A stretch of DNA of 64,000 nucleotides from positions 35,260,029 to 35,324,028 of the forward strand of contig OZ024864.1 of the NCBI GenBank assembly GCA_964017155.1, in the 5' to 3' direction. Position 1 is the first letter of the stretch. Each line of letters begins with the position of its first letter. This document shows positions 23,136 to 32,960 of this stretch, piece after piece. The position numbers were made by a program, and so were the translations under genes. The notes below the pieces were generated by a model, which worked only from the letters and a program-made list of their open reading frames with translations, searched no databases and was not told the origin of the DNA. The stretch is from Oasisia sp. SBJ-2009. Taxonomy: Eukaryota; Annelida; Polychaeta; Sabellida; Siboglinidae.

Positions 23136-24893
23136 TTATTCTGCCCCAAACACAACACTGGACATGTCATAGTCTCCTGATGTCTGCCATGCAGGACGCA
23201 GACGGACGCGTCTTTCTCTAGCAGGCGGTGTAGACCTACTCGGCGTGGCTGGGGACACTGGTACGCTTGGAGGAGTTACAGGTGGGCCAGCAGCCGGATC
23301 GGGTGTGTCGGATGCAGGCTTTGTCGGGCTCGTTGGTGTTTTTCCATCAGGTCCAGCTGCTGGTGGATAGCCGTGTCCTGAGGTTGCAGTGTCTGGTTGT
23401 TCAAGATGTTCGGGTGGTGGGATGTGATTGCGCAGGTCGTGCAGTATATCACGTCGAGGTACACGAGTTTGGACGGGAGTGTATTTCCTGATGAATCGTC
23501 GGTTTCTCAGTGTCACTCGTCCTGAGCCATCAACGCGTATCATGTATTGATCATACTGGCGGACTTCGATGACCAATCCAGTTCTATCCCACTTGCGGGG
23601 GTTAGGGCCGATCTGGTTCTGAATTCTCACATGGTCTCCTACAATGAGTGGTGGCAACTTCTTCGTGTGTTCAGACCATCTTTCTGCTGATTTCATGTGC
23701 CGAATGCGCAGAGCAGCTTCACGAGTGGCGAGAGTATCTCTCCATGTTTCGTGTGGTCTGTATCTACCGGGGAGAATAGGAATCAGGTCCTTGATGGGCC
23801 GACCAAAGACACACATTGCTGGGGATAACTTGGTGTCTCTATCTGGACAGTTTCTGTATTGCAGGATAGCACGTTGGAATGCGTCGACATCCAGGTCGCC
23901 ATTGGGTGCAGTGTTGTCGGTGATCATGCGTTTGATAGTCTTTACTATCTCTGCGCGACAGTTGCTGTGAGGGAACGCGACTGATGACAGGCAATGGTGG
24001 ACTCCCCATTGTTTGAGAAATTCTTGAGTGTGGCTTGCATTGAATTCCGGTCCTCCGTCGGAGGACAGCTCATCGGGAATGCCATATGTGACAAAGCAGC
24101 GACGGAGGACATCCACCAGTCCGTGGGAACCTCCAGAGGCCCTCTCCACAATAGGCCAGTTTGAGTATCGATCAACGATGGCGAGGTAGTTGACATCCTT
24201 GTACGAGAAGTAATCCGCACAGATGCACTGGAACGGGTAGTCTGGCATGGTGAGTGGCATCGGAGGGACGCTGGGCTGTGATGGTGCCATTCGATTGCAG
24301 TGGCTACAGTTTGTTCTGAGGGGTGTGATGGCGGGGGTGATGCCAGGCCAAAAGATGGATGATTCAGCTCTAGAGATAATCGATGAGACGCTCTGATGAG
24401 CTGCATGAAGGGCGTTCGGGCATGTCTGTCGTAGGGCGGGTGGAATCATGATGCGATTGCGGTAGATGATGACTCCGTCGACAACATGGAGGTTATCTCG
24501 ATGTTGGTGATATTCCTGTAGTTTGACTGGCAGGTCGTGTCGAGACATCGGCATACCTGATTCGATCAATGTTAGCAGGTGGTTCATGTTGTCATCGCTG
24601 CTAGTGGCCTGGCGTACCTTGTCCCATGTGACTGTGGACAACATGCCGTTTTCTGATGAGGTGTCAACACTTTGTGTGATGTGATCATCGTTGCAACGAA
24701 TGCCAGCGAGGAAGTGATGTCTCACTGCAGAATCTGACAGACTGTCTTCTTGATGTTGAGACATAGCAGACGATATGTCATCAGTAAGATGAAACCTTTC
24801 GGGCTGGGTGTCTCCTGTGGGGTGTCGTGATACAGTATCAGCGGCTTTGTTCTTCACGCCTGGGATATGGATCATCGTGAACTTGTAACGCAA
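23136..24893 (-). CDS. RNase H end and integrase of the Mag-like element
   Basis: An open frame of about 585 codons. It starts within the RNase H C-terminal part ([18 protein letters not shown]), then has a zinc-binding region (LHAAHQ ... CSHCNR). The integrase core carries Asp in ICADYFSY, Asp in SSDGGPEF and Glu in NCRAEIVKT, the D,D-E set. A C-terminal DNA-binding part ([20 protein letters not shown]) leads to a Pro/Ser/Thr-rich tail ending in [17 protein letters not shown]. The family copies the element's DNA into the host genome. Upstream the same frame continues to a TGA at 25101-25103. It would be made as part of a polyprotein, so the first visible codon is not a true start. Confidence 0.92.
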   Translation of the reverse strand: MRYKFTMIHIPGVKNKAADTVSRHPTGDTQPERFHLTDDISSAMSQHQEDSLSDSAVRHHFLAGIRCNDDHITQSVDTSSENGMLSTVTWDKVRQATSSDDNMNHLLTLIESGMPMSRHDLPVKLQEYHQHRDNLHVVDGVIIYRNRIMIPPALRQTCPNALHAAHQSVSSIISRAESSIFWPGITPAITPLRTNCSHCNRMAPSQPSVPPMPLTMPDYPFQCICADYFSYKDVNYLAIVDRYSNWPIVERASGGSHGLVDVLRRCFVTYGIPDELSSDGGPEFNASHTQEFLKQWGVHHCLSSVAFPHSNCRAEIVKTIKRMITDNTAPNGDLDVDAFQRAILQYRNCPDRDTKLSPAMCVFGRPIKDLIPILPGRYRPHETWRDTLATREAALRIRHMKSAERWSEHTKKLPPLIVGDHVRIQNQIGPNPRKWDRTGLVIEVRQYDQYMIRVDGSGRVTLRNRRFIRKYTPVQTRVPRRDILHDLRNHIPPPEHLEQPDTATSGHGYPPAAGPDGKTPTSPTKPASDTPDPAAGPPVTPPSVPVSPATPSRSTPPARERRVRLRPAWQTSGDYDMSSVVFGAE

Positions 24894-25100
24894 AGTCTTC
24901 TCTTTCAGGTTCCTGAGTCGGTTGTTCGAGATGTCATCCAGTGCGCGATCACCGAAAATTTTCAGCAGTGGTTTGAGGTCAACTGCTATGATCAGGTCCT
25001 TGCATCCCAGGACGAAATACCTTGCCTTGTCCAGGGCGTCGGCGACGGCTAGAGCTTCCCCTTCTATGGGTGCATAGCGTGATTCAGCTGCATGAGTGAA

Positions 25101-26136
25101 TCAACTGCCGACCAGTGTAATTTTCCATCCCGAGGAGCAGCAGAACAGAGCCACTTTTGTGCATGAGCAGTGTTTTTGGAAGAGCCAGAATCCGATGCCA
25201 GTCTTGGACCAGTCTGTCGCGAGGCAGATCGGTCTGGTCTTGTCAAATATCTTGACGCCCTGTTCTATCTCATTGACGTGATTCCCTTGGATTCTTCGAA
25301 AAGTTGGGTCTTTGTGTCATCCCATTCGAATGACGTGCCAGGTTTGAGGAGAGATCTAAAGGGTAGCATACGGTCAGTCATGCTGAATGCATATGACACC
25401 TGGTTGACGAGTCCGAAGCAGGAGCGGATGTCGGTGATGTTACGCGGAACAGGGAATTCCATGATGGGTCTCAGGAATCGATTGCATGGTTGTACACTAT
25501 CTGATGTGATTTGGAAGCCGGCGAATTCAATAATGTCCTGACCGAATACGAATTTCTCTGGGTTGATGGTGATTCCGTGCCGTTCACATATGTCAAGCCA
25601 TTTGCATGCTTGGAAGAAACTATCGTTCAGATTGTCTGACCACAGTAGTGTGTCATCGATGCACTTGGTCTTGTTGGGGAAGTCCGATACGATTTCGTCG
25701 AAACGCCTTGAGTAGCCATCCCCTGAGACGACGTATCCTTGGGGCGCTGTGCGGTATCTGTATCTTCCCCATGGTGTGATGAATGTTGTGAGGTGCTGGT
25801 CCTCTCTTTTCAGTGGGACGCTGTAGTACCCGTTCCATGCGTCAAACACGGTTTTGAGTGTACCTGGTGGTACTGACCGTGCCTGGTGGAAAGGTGACTG
25901 TGTGTGGTGGGTTTCCCTGATTGCATGCTGGTTGATGGGTTGCATATCAACCGTCCGCCGAGGTTTCCCATTTTTCTTCGCGCATACAACCATGCGATGG
26001 CACCATGTCAGCGGCTCTCCTACAGGTACTGGTTCGAGTACGCCCAGTCTGACATCACGGTCGAGTCCTGCTTTGACGTCCTCCTGCCAGTGGATTGGAA
26101 CTGGAATTGGCGTATGATGTGCCTCGCATCTGGGTC
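25101..26136 (-). pseudogene. Reverse transcriptase and RNase H of the Mag-like element, frameshifted
   Basis: The RT frame (about 26125 down to 25265) carries the Ty3/Gypsy palm motifs: AKKNGKPRRTVDMQPIN, then FDAWNGYYSVPL, APQGYVVSGDGY and the catalytic CIDDTLLW (a Y/F-x-D-D variant with Cys). The frame is lost near 25275. The next frame carries RNase H (ATDWSKTGIGFWL) up to an in-frame TGA at 25101-25103, in GS-stop-FTHAAES. One-base changes explain both frameshifts. The copy cannot make a working polyprotein as it stands. Confidence 0.88.
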
Positions 26137-26808
26137 TATCATGAGGTGCAGTGGTGGTCCGTCCATCATTGGCAATGGCTGGTGTTCACATGTGTTGAAC
26201 GTGCTCGAGCCGTAAGTCTCCAGGATGAATTGGCGTAGCTTCTCGCGGTTGGCTGTTGTTGCTGGGAATGGCAGGGTTGTGGGTAGTGGTGGAGGCGTCT
26301 CGCGCCGCAGGCAGTCGCAGTCTGACGTGAGGCTGCTGTCACTCTCGGTATTGTTATCCTTGATAGCCGAGACTGTTTCTGGGGATCGTTCCATCTCGCC
26401 CACAGACGGGAATGTGGTGGATATCATGCCCAACTCGATGCAGGCCTCTCTGCTGAGGAAGAACTTGTCAGAGCTGTCGGTGACATACGTGACCTGTCGT
26501 GTCTCCAATTTGTTCCCATCGTTGTCCTTGCCTGAGATTCTGAGGATGACTGCTCCTATAATTCTGATCCCTTTGTTGTTGGCAGCATGCATCTTAAGTG
26601 TTACCGGGATGAGTTTGTTAGTGCCGATTCCGAGGCGCGAGATGGTCTTCATGCCAGAGAGACAACTTTGACAGCCTGTGTCAGCCATGCAGGAGACAAT
26701 GGCCGACTTTGGCTTGATGTTGACATTGAACCCAAGATCGCTGTAGTCGTCCGGCGATGTGCTGACAGTCAGATCGGCGAATGGCTGTGGTTTGGAATGT
26801 ATCCTGGT
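26020..26808 (-). pseudogene. Aspartic protease region of the Mag-like element
   Basis: It is in the same frame as gag, after the TGA at 26809-26811. The active-site motif ADTGCQSC is at about 26687-26664, followed by IIGAVILRISG and a flap-like segment. The frame then departs near 26125, where the RT lead-in (TPIPVPIHWQEDVKAG) continues in another frame. The family cuts the Gag-Pol polyprotein. Confidence 0.85.
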
Positions 26809-27888
26809 TCATGTGTCAGAAAGACGACTGTAGAGGTGGTGGTCTAAGCTGATGACTTTGGGAAAGTTGACTTCATCTGACGCGGTGCAGAGAGAATCGA
26901 ATACCGCTCCTTCATGTTCATCACTGGCCGACCTTGAAGTGTTCCTCTTGCTGGCAAGGCAGACATGCTCGAAGTGATTATTCTTGCCACAGCGTTTACA
27001 GGTGTGACCGTAGGCAGTGCATTCCTTCTGGCGGAGTTTCACGTGGAACCTCGCTCCGTGTCCTTTCTTGCCACAGTAGGTGCATAGGTCGGGCTTCTCG
27101 ATAGAACCAGCGGCGTTGTCGTGTTTGCTGATTAGGCTTTCCTTCTTGTGCCGCCTGTATGAGCTGCTAGCAGCCTCAGCTCCTTGAGTCTGGGCGTGAA
27201 GGAGCCGTGAGGCAGAGCGCTTGCCGGATTCATTTGCTTCCACAAACTGGAATATTTCCTCGAGCTTCATGTTCTGGTTGCGGTCCCCCATTATGTCCAG
27301 TTGTATGTCCTGGTCTGCGAGCCCGCGGGTAACACTGTCACAGAGGACTGGTTCGGTGTAGTTCACATCGTGTTTGCAGTGTGGACATTCGATGATGAAT
27401 TTACATACTCCAGCTTGTCGGCGGAATCTTGCACCGAATGCTCGAACCGGCTCATCGTGATCCTGCCGCATGTCATGCAGTGTAACGCGTGCCACCATGA
27501 TATTTTCTTCACGCACAGCGAGACGTTTGATGGCCTTGATGACGTCTTCTACGGCAAGGTGAGTGAGTGAGCCTCCGGCATTGCGAGATAGGTCCTTGCG
27601 CAATTGTTCATCACAACACTCGAGGAGCTGGATGACCTTGTCCTTGCGTGTGATATGGGTGGCTTCGACATAGTCGGTCCATCTGGAGGTAAAGTATGCC
27701 CATTCCTCACTTGTTCCAGCAGACGATATCGTGGGGCGCTTGACTTTCTCGACCTTGGCCGAGGTACCGTCACCAGCATATGACATGTGAGTCGTAGCGT
27801 GGGTGGTAATCAGTGCAGCAGCGACGACACCTTCCACGTCTGGAGTTTTGTACGGGCATCCTTCGATGGGGCAGGCGATTTCAGGCAT
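26809..27888 (-). CDS. Gag-like protein of the Mag-like element
   Basis: 359 codons from ATG 27888-27886, 12 bp after the primer-binding-site candidate. The N-terminus has a C2H2-like motif (CPIEGCPYKTPD ... HATTH). The middle is capsid-like with LLECCDEQLRKDL and ARVTLHDMRQDHDEPVRAFG. The C-terminus has two zinc knuckles: CTYCGKKGHGARFH, with His in place of the last Cys, and the canonical CKRCGKNNHFEHVC. The frame ends at a single TGA, after which protease follows in the same frame. Confidence 0.9.
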   Translation of the reverse strand: MPEIACPIEGCPYKTPDVEGVVAAALITTHATTHMSYAGDGTSAKVEKVKRPTISSAGTSEEWAYFTSRWTDYVEATHITRKDKVIQLLECCDEQLRKDLSRNAGGSLTHLAVEDVIKAIKRLAVREENIMVARVTLHDMRQDHDEPVRAFGARFRRQAGVCKFIIECPHCKHDVNYTEPVLCDSVTRGLADQDIQLDIMGDRNQNMKLEEIFQFVEANESGKRSASRLLHAQTQGAEAASSSYRRHKKESLISKHDNAAGSIEKPDLCTYCGKKGHGARFHVKLRQKECTAYGHTCKRCGKNNHFEHVCLASKRNTSRSASDEHEGAVFDSLCTASDEVNFPKVISLDHHLYSRLSDT

Positions 27889-27899
27889 CTTGCAGGCTG

Positions 27900-27913
27900 C
27901 GCAGTTCCGTCAT
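27900..27913 (-). promoter_or_regulatory. Candidate primer-binding site of the Mag-like element
   Basis: The 14 nt directly after the 5' LTR on the minus strand read ATGACGGAACTGCG. This is complementary at 13 of 14 positions to CGCAGTTCCATCAT inside the LTR (27977-27964). No match to a tRNA 3' end (TGG start) is seen. The arrangement fits self-priming of the Tf1 type. Confidence 0.55.
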
Positions 27914-28016
27914 AGATAAGAACTCGTCTATTTTGTGTACATCCGTTTATTCACAAAGAACAAATGATGGAACTGCGTATGGAAAGATAGGATAGAAGAA
28001 GCATATTAGTCTCTAT
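27914..28016 (-). repeat. 5' LTR (103 bp) of the Mag-like element
   Basis: Partner of 22902-23004, flanked on its outer side by TAATT. On the minus strand it has a very short U3 (about 39 nt), the primer-complementary segment at LTR position 40-53, then AATAAA. Confidence 0.92.
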
Positions 28017-28834
28017 TAATTAAACTGCAAAACTGAATCATCTTGGTTTGAGAAACGCAATTCTAGATATAACCAACTACTGGGTCATGTGAAACCGAAA
28101 AACACCCTAGCGCCAGTTGTTCCCCCATCCAGTTGTTTAAAGATTACTTAAGACCACTGTTAAGGAGCCAGAATTTACAAATGAGATGAGAACAGGATGA
28201 GTAGAAGATCGAAAGTGAGGCAGCGTCCGTCGTAGTTGGGTTGCGACACGGGTCACGTGCGACGTGTCACAGCGGAATTACATCACCCCGACCGATCTCA
28301 ATAGCGACAGCACACACACGCACGCACACTCACACCCGTTCCGTATCTCCCTCGGCCCCCCGCGTCTCCTCCCCAGGTCCCCTCCCTCCATCAGAGTAAT
28401 ATAATTTTAATAGTGCTAAAATCGCCCATCTATCTAATACCTTATATAGAATATCATTCTAATTGGTAGCTAAATCGCTCCTAATGTCGCTTAGCAAGTA
28501 GATGCCTACCTTCTCTCCTGCCTGCTCCCGCTGTCGCTCCTTTTCTCTCACAATATCTAAATTAAGTTATATATATTATTGTTGCATGACATCTTAAGCG
28601 TAGACGGGATCGAGGCATTGGGCTACACATTTACAAGTTTGTGTAGGTAGGCCTTACTACAAATTTTTAATGAAATTACGAAATATGTAATGTAATGTCA
28701 CAGAACATATCTAAATACAACATATTAACATCGACAACTTTATTCAAGCTTATTGGAGCAGAAATGTTTTATTAATTTCGCAAACCGACGACCCGTTCAG
28801 AGTGCATGTGACTGCATTGTTCACGTTTACGTTA

Positions 28835-28911
28835 GGAACGTTAATTATCACCATGACAAAGGAACGTTAATTGTCACCATGACAAAGGAACGTTAATTAT
28901 CACCATGACAA
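28835..28911. repeat. 26-bp tandem repeat, three copies
   Basis: GGAACGTTAATTATCACCAT starts units at 28835, 28861 and 28887 with one substitution among them. Confidence 0.9.
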
Positions 28912-29040
28912 CACTCAGCCGATTTCCTTTGTCAACATCATCAATCGCTAGAAATGTTTAAACTTTTTTGACAATAATTATTGGCCGATCGTCGCATGCA
29001 TGGCATGATTGACACAGAAGCAGGCTGGCAATGTCAGCAA

Positions 29041-29095
29041 TAGCCTCGGTTACCCAGACTCCGTGAGGTGGCAGCACTTTTAAGCCCCTCAACAG
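29041..29095. repeat. Dispersed repeat copy (partner of 6744)
   Basis: TAGCCTCGGTTACCCAGACT and the next 35 bp match 6744-6797 with a few differences. Confidence 0.6.
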
Positions 29096-29739
29096 ATCTC
29101 TCGCACTTGCATGACGTCTGCTGGTCGAGCGTCGCGCGTATCTGACGGAAGTATCGTTTTTTTGTCCGGTCGAACCAAACTCTTCTCGGTCGACTTTGGA
29201 ACATCCAGTTTCGGTGCTCGTTCTGTGTCGCTGGAGACGACAGACGCTTCCCACGATGTCCGTCGGTTCCAAGACGCGCCGTTGCCGTCGGTGCGGACGA
29301 GGAACGATCAGAAACCATGGATCGGTGTTTCGGCTGCCATTCGCTAGTCGTTGATCGGTCGTCTTGATGGCGTCATATTTGCCCTGGTCCCTAGATCAAG
29401 AATTAAACACTGAGCCGAACAATCATTCACATGCAGCCGTAATAATAACATTAAAACATAGTGTTTATTATTTAACAACATCGTCATGCCCACTGCAGTT
29501 ATACCTGTGCCCACCCCTCTAAAATAATTATATAAACCAAACCTGAATAGCAACGCGTCGAAGCATAGCGATTCCACCGGCGAACAGGACAGGACGGACA
29601 CGTGATCTCGAGGCACCTGAAATGCAGATATAACCAGTAATTATTTAGCTAATTAATGATGTCACTGTATTAGTAGTTGGTGAATGCTCTGATAGGCTTC
29701 TATGTATAGCTATCAACACTGAAGACTGAATCAGATAAA

Positions 29740-30060
29740 ACGTTTACAGCCAGTAAAATCGTAATCTTACATTGGACTGTGGTTGCGCCGACCGTGGAGT
29801 ACTGCGTCAATGGCTGCACTCCACACTCCTGCAGTGCCTTCACGTGTCCCTTTGTCAGTTGATCTCGCCCGTGGCCGTGACGGATTTTCAATTCGGTATC
29901 ATCCTCGACACATCTTTACCTCTTCATTGCGTCGGTTGCTGTGAAATTTCTGAACGACAACTTGTGGTCACGATAACGTTTCATGACGTCATAGACGCGT
30001 TTGACAGCACCTACGAACCAGTCAGCGCCTCGTATATCTCCATGTATTTGTTTATAACAC
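29740..30060 (-). other. Coding-like segments, unassigned
   Basis: Two minus-strand stretches look protein-like: one with VGAVKRVYDVMKRYRDHKL (about 30025-29935) and one with RHGHGRDQLTKGHVKALQEC (about 29890-29825), the latter followed by a GTAAGA donor-like site near 29770. They are in different frames with a stop between. They could be exons of an unknown gene or a transposon relic; neither is established. Confidence 0.2.
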
Positions 30061-30563
30061 GCCAGCCCTGAATGTTCTTAACGATGAAGACATCGTAATA
30101 TATGCATGCAAGTCTGGCATGACTACAACAGATCCCTGCTATGTTGGCAGACCTTATGGTGGTGTCGCTGTGGCCTGTAAACAGAGAAAGAACATGCAAT
30201 ACACTGAACTGGATATTATGAGCGACAGGATTATTGGCGTAACAGTGTGCAACAACTCAGATATTGTTGAAATCGTATTATGTGTCTATATGCCATTTTA
30301 CAACGGAGAGGCTCACCAGACCGACTGCTATGCTGAAACAATTGATGTGTTACAGAGTGTGATAGAACAATTTGGAGCCATATGCCCGATACACATTATT
30401 GGTGATCTCAATGCTCAATTTACCAAAACGACGTCTGTTACATAGACGTTGGTACAGGTTACCCGGATTTAACACATGCACACTCGAGTATACGTACTCT
30501 ATGATTTTATAGATGACAATGATTTGTGTGTCGCTGACTTCACCGATCCACATCATGTACAAT

Positions 30564-31747
30564 TGTAGCGTTTGCGGGATAACACCCCGCCACCAAATCG
30601 TATCGTTTGGCGCGAGCGGTCGGCACGGAGGCGTCTAGTGGCGGACTCGGGCACACGTTCACTCACTCAGTCTAACCAGTCTAACACCAACAATATATAT
30701 AAGGTTTCTACAGTTTATTACATCAAAATCCTACCAGTACAAATCTAAGACACTCACTAAAATACTTCACTAACTAAACCAATATAAACACAATACAATG
30801 TGACGGTACTGACAGCGTGTTTGACACGCGATCAAGCAAAGAACTCACCCACAGGTGTGGTTCCTCAATCAGAGAACAATATGCCTCGTACGGCACAACT
30901 TCTTTCAGCACAATGTACTGTGACAGTATCTCTGTCACAGGGCGCTCTGGAGCGGCGTGTTTCGGGGTGAACAGCGTATGTGTGTGTTCCCCGACAAATG
31001 GCCCCAGTAGTCAACCCGTCAATAACACACAGTATAGCCCGTCAATAACACACAGTATGTGCTTTGACGGCAAGCATGTCGCAGGGCCCTCTGGAGCGGC
31101 GCGTCCCGGGGTAAACAGCGTAGGTGTTCCCGGTAATAGGCCCCAGAAGTCCGCCCATGCAATATGACACACACATCGTATATTCTGTGACAGTAAGTCT
31201 GTCGCAGTGTGCTCTGGAGCGCGTGTCCCGGGGTGAACAATACATGTTCCCCCGGTAATAGGCCCCAGAAGTCTCCCTCGAATCATTAAAATACTCCCTA
31301 TTTATACTAGTGGTACTGTAGCCCGAGGACAGACGCTAGACGCCTTACCTAATATTTTGTCCAGCGCGTCTACCCCTAGAAATCTTGGCCGGGTGCCAGC
31401 GGATTCTGCACCCTGTGGTTTCCCCCAACAACAATAAAGTGGAGCATCTTCCTAAACCAGATGGCCCTAGAAATTAGCATAGACGAGCCTGCAGTGCTAG
31501 TGAACTTTCCCTCCCCTGGTAGCGTCCCAAAATACCAGGGTTGGTCCTCTGCCTCAGCCACATGGCCCTAAAATTACCATATAAATTGCATAGGAAACCT
31601 TCCATACTGGTTATAGTCTCTTAACCGGGTAAACACCCTCCTTGTGATTATGTACGTATTTGCATATATGCATGGCTTTAGTAGCCCTAAATAGTGATAG
31701 ATATATCTATATATAATTATAATAGTTATCGCTGAAAAATCCCTACA
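30564..31747. mobile_element. 1184-bp solo LTR-like insertion inside the LINE
   Basis: Starts TGTAGCG and ends CCCTACA (TG...CA with a short inverted terminal match TGTAG/CTACA), flanked by CAAT on both sides (30560-30563, 31748-31751). Without the insert the LINE endonuclease frame reads straight through (PHHVQ then YTYLCDSTATYTWIDH), which shows it is a clean insertion. It holds three copies of a long repeat with CTCTGGAGC, GGGGTGAACA and AGGCCCCAGAAGTC. No protein-coding capacity. Confidence 0.85.
30940..31285. repeat. Three imperfect copies of a repeat inside the LTR-like insertion
   Basis: Copies at about 30940-31017, 31085-31160 and 31200-31275 share CTCTGGAGCGGCG, GGGTAAACAGCG or GGGTGAACA, and GGTAATAGGCCCCAGAAGTC. 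Internal tandem repeats of this kind are common in LTR promoter regions. Confidence 0.75.
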
Positions 31748-32735
31748 CAATATACATATTTATGTGATTCGACAGCCACTTACACATGGATAGATCACTG
31801 CCTGACCACATCTTAATTAGAACAGTGTGAGCTGCAACATTATACCGCGACATGCTGATAACGTAAGCGATCATTTGCCCCTCTGCCTACAGACCAGAGT
31901 TCTCAGCGGACAGTGCCAACCCGCGGTGTTATCAACCGATGTCCCGCCCGGTGCCACATGCAGATGGGACAACCTAGAGTGTACCAACACGTATCGCGAT
32001 ATCCTTCACAGCAAGCTATCGACTATGCATATTTTGACGTGTGATGTTAATGATGACAGTGATGCCGTACAGGGGCTCGTTGATTCTTATGTTGTGCAAC
32101 TGAACGATGCTATGCACGATGCTGTGACAGAAGCAGGGTGCAAACAGATACACTGCAACAAACCAAAAACATATTGGTGCCCTGAACTCAGCCACCTACG
32201 AGACCGTAAACGGTTCTGGTGGCGACTTTGGAATGACAATGATAGACCTCGTGTCGGGGCAGTGTATGAAACGTACAAATATATCAAAAAGGTGTTCCGA
32301 CGTAGAATTCGGCAGTACGTAGATCGCTCAATGAACAATAAATACCAGAAACTTAATGTTATGTTAAAGAACAGGAAACTGTCCGCATTCTGGAATGTAA
32401 TCAAACAGCGAAGAATTACAACAGTTAAATCATCTCTATGTGCCACAGATTTTGGTGAATTCTATGGTGATGTTATGCAAGCCTTACCAGAATGTACTGT
32501 TTAATAAACCCATGATAAACATATGGTAGAGCAATTTTATATTGATAATTGTTATTTGATGGGCACACATCAGGTAAATCAGGATCAAGTCGCCATGCTT
32601 ATATCCAAATTTAGTAAAAAATAAATCACCGGGACTCGATGGTACAACGGCTGAACATCTTATTTATGGCAAATCATCGTTACTGTGTTCACTGCTTGCA
32701 TCACTGTACACTATTATACTATCCAGGGCAGGCGT

Positions 32736-32960
32736 TGTGATGGTATGCCAATGTAAATGCATAGAACGACATATGCAGTCCAAGAGATCAGTCTTGGAAG
32801 ATGACGAGACTCGAGGTCGATCAGTGTTATCCCTCTCTCTGCTTGTAATTGTAATAAAGTGATTTGTTCAGTACTTCTGGTGTCGAATCAGATACGTATG
32901 AATGCGAGATGAGTCGGACAATCCGACTACACAGATGTCAGGCCAAGACGACACGTTTCA
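32736..32960 (+). mobile_element. 225-bp solo LTR-like insertion inside the LINE
   Basis: Starts TGTGATGG and ends CGTTTCA (TG...CA), flanked by 5-bp direct repeats GGCGT (32731-32735, 32961-32965). It contains AATAAAG near 32855, expected for an LTR polyadenylation signal on the plus strand. Removing it restores the LINE frame (SRAGVPTLFTTGLIVP). Confidence 0.82.

Larger units (their letters stand above)
22897..28021 (-). mobile_element. Mag-like Ty3/Gypsy LTR retrotransposon, defective
   Basis: The element runs from 22902 to 28016, bounded by 5-bp direct repeats TAATT (22897-22901 and 28017-28021). It has 103-bp LTRs, a G-rich polypurine tract next to the 3' LTR, and gag-protease-RT-RNase H-integrase order on the minus strand. 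Gag has two knuckles and an N-terminal C2H2-like motif; this and the very short LTRs fit the Mag lineage. The LTRs differ at two positions, so the insertion is fairly young. It is defective: an in-frame TGA (26809-26811) between gag and protease, frameshifts near 26125 and near 25275, and a TGA at 25101-25103 in RNase H. The integrase frame is intact. Confidence 0.93.
28022..30070. other. Intergenic, mostly unassigned
   Basis: Contains a short CA/CG-rich stretch (28305-28340), a 26-bp tandem repeat (28835-28911), a dispersed repeat copy (29041-29095) and coding-like minus-strand segments near 29700-30060 that I cannot assign. No host gene is supported. Confidence 0.5.
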
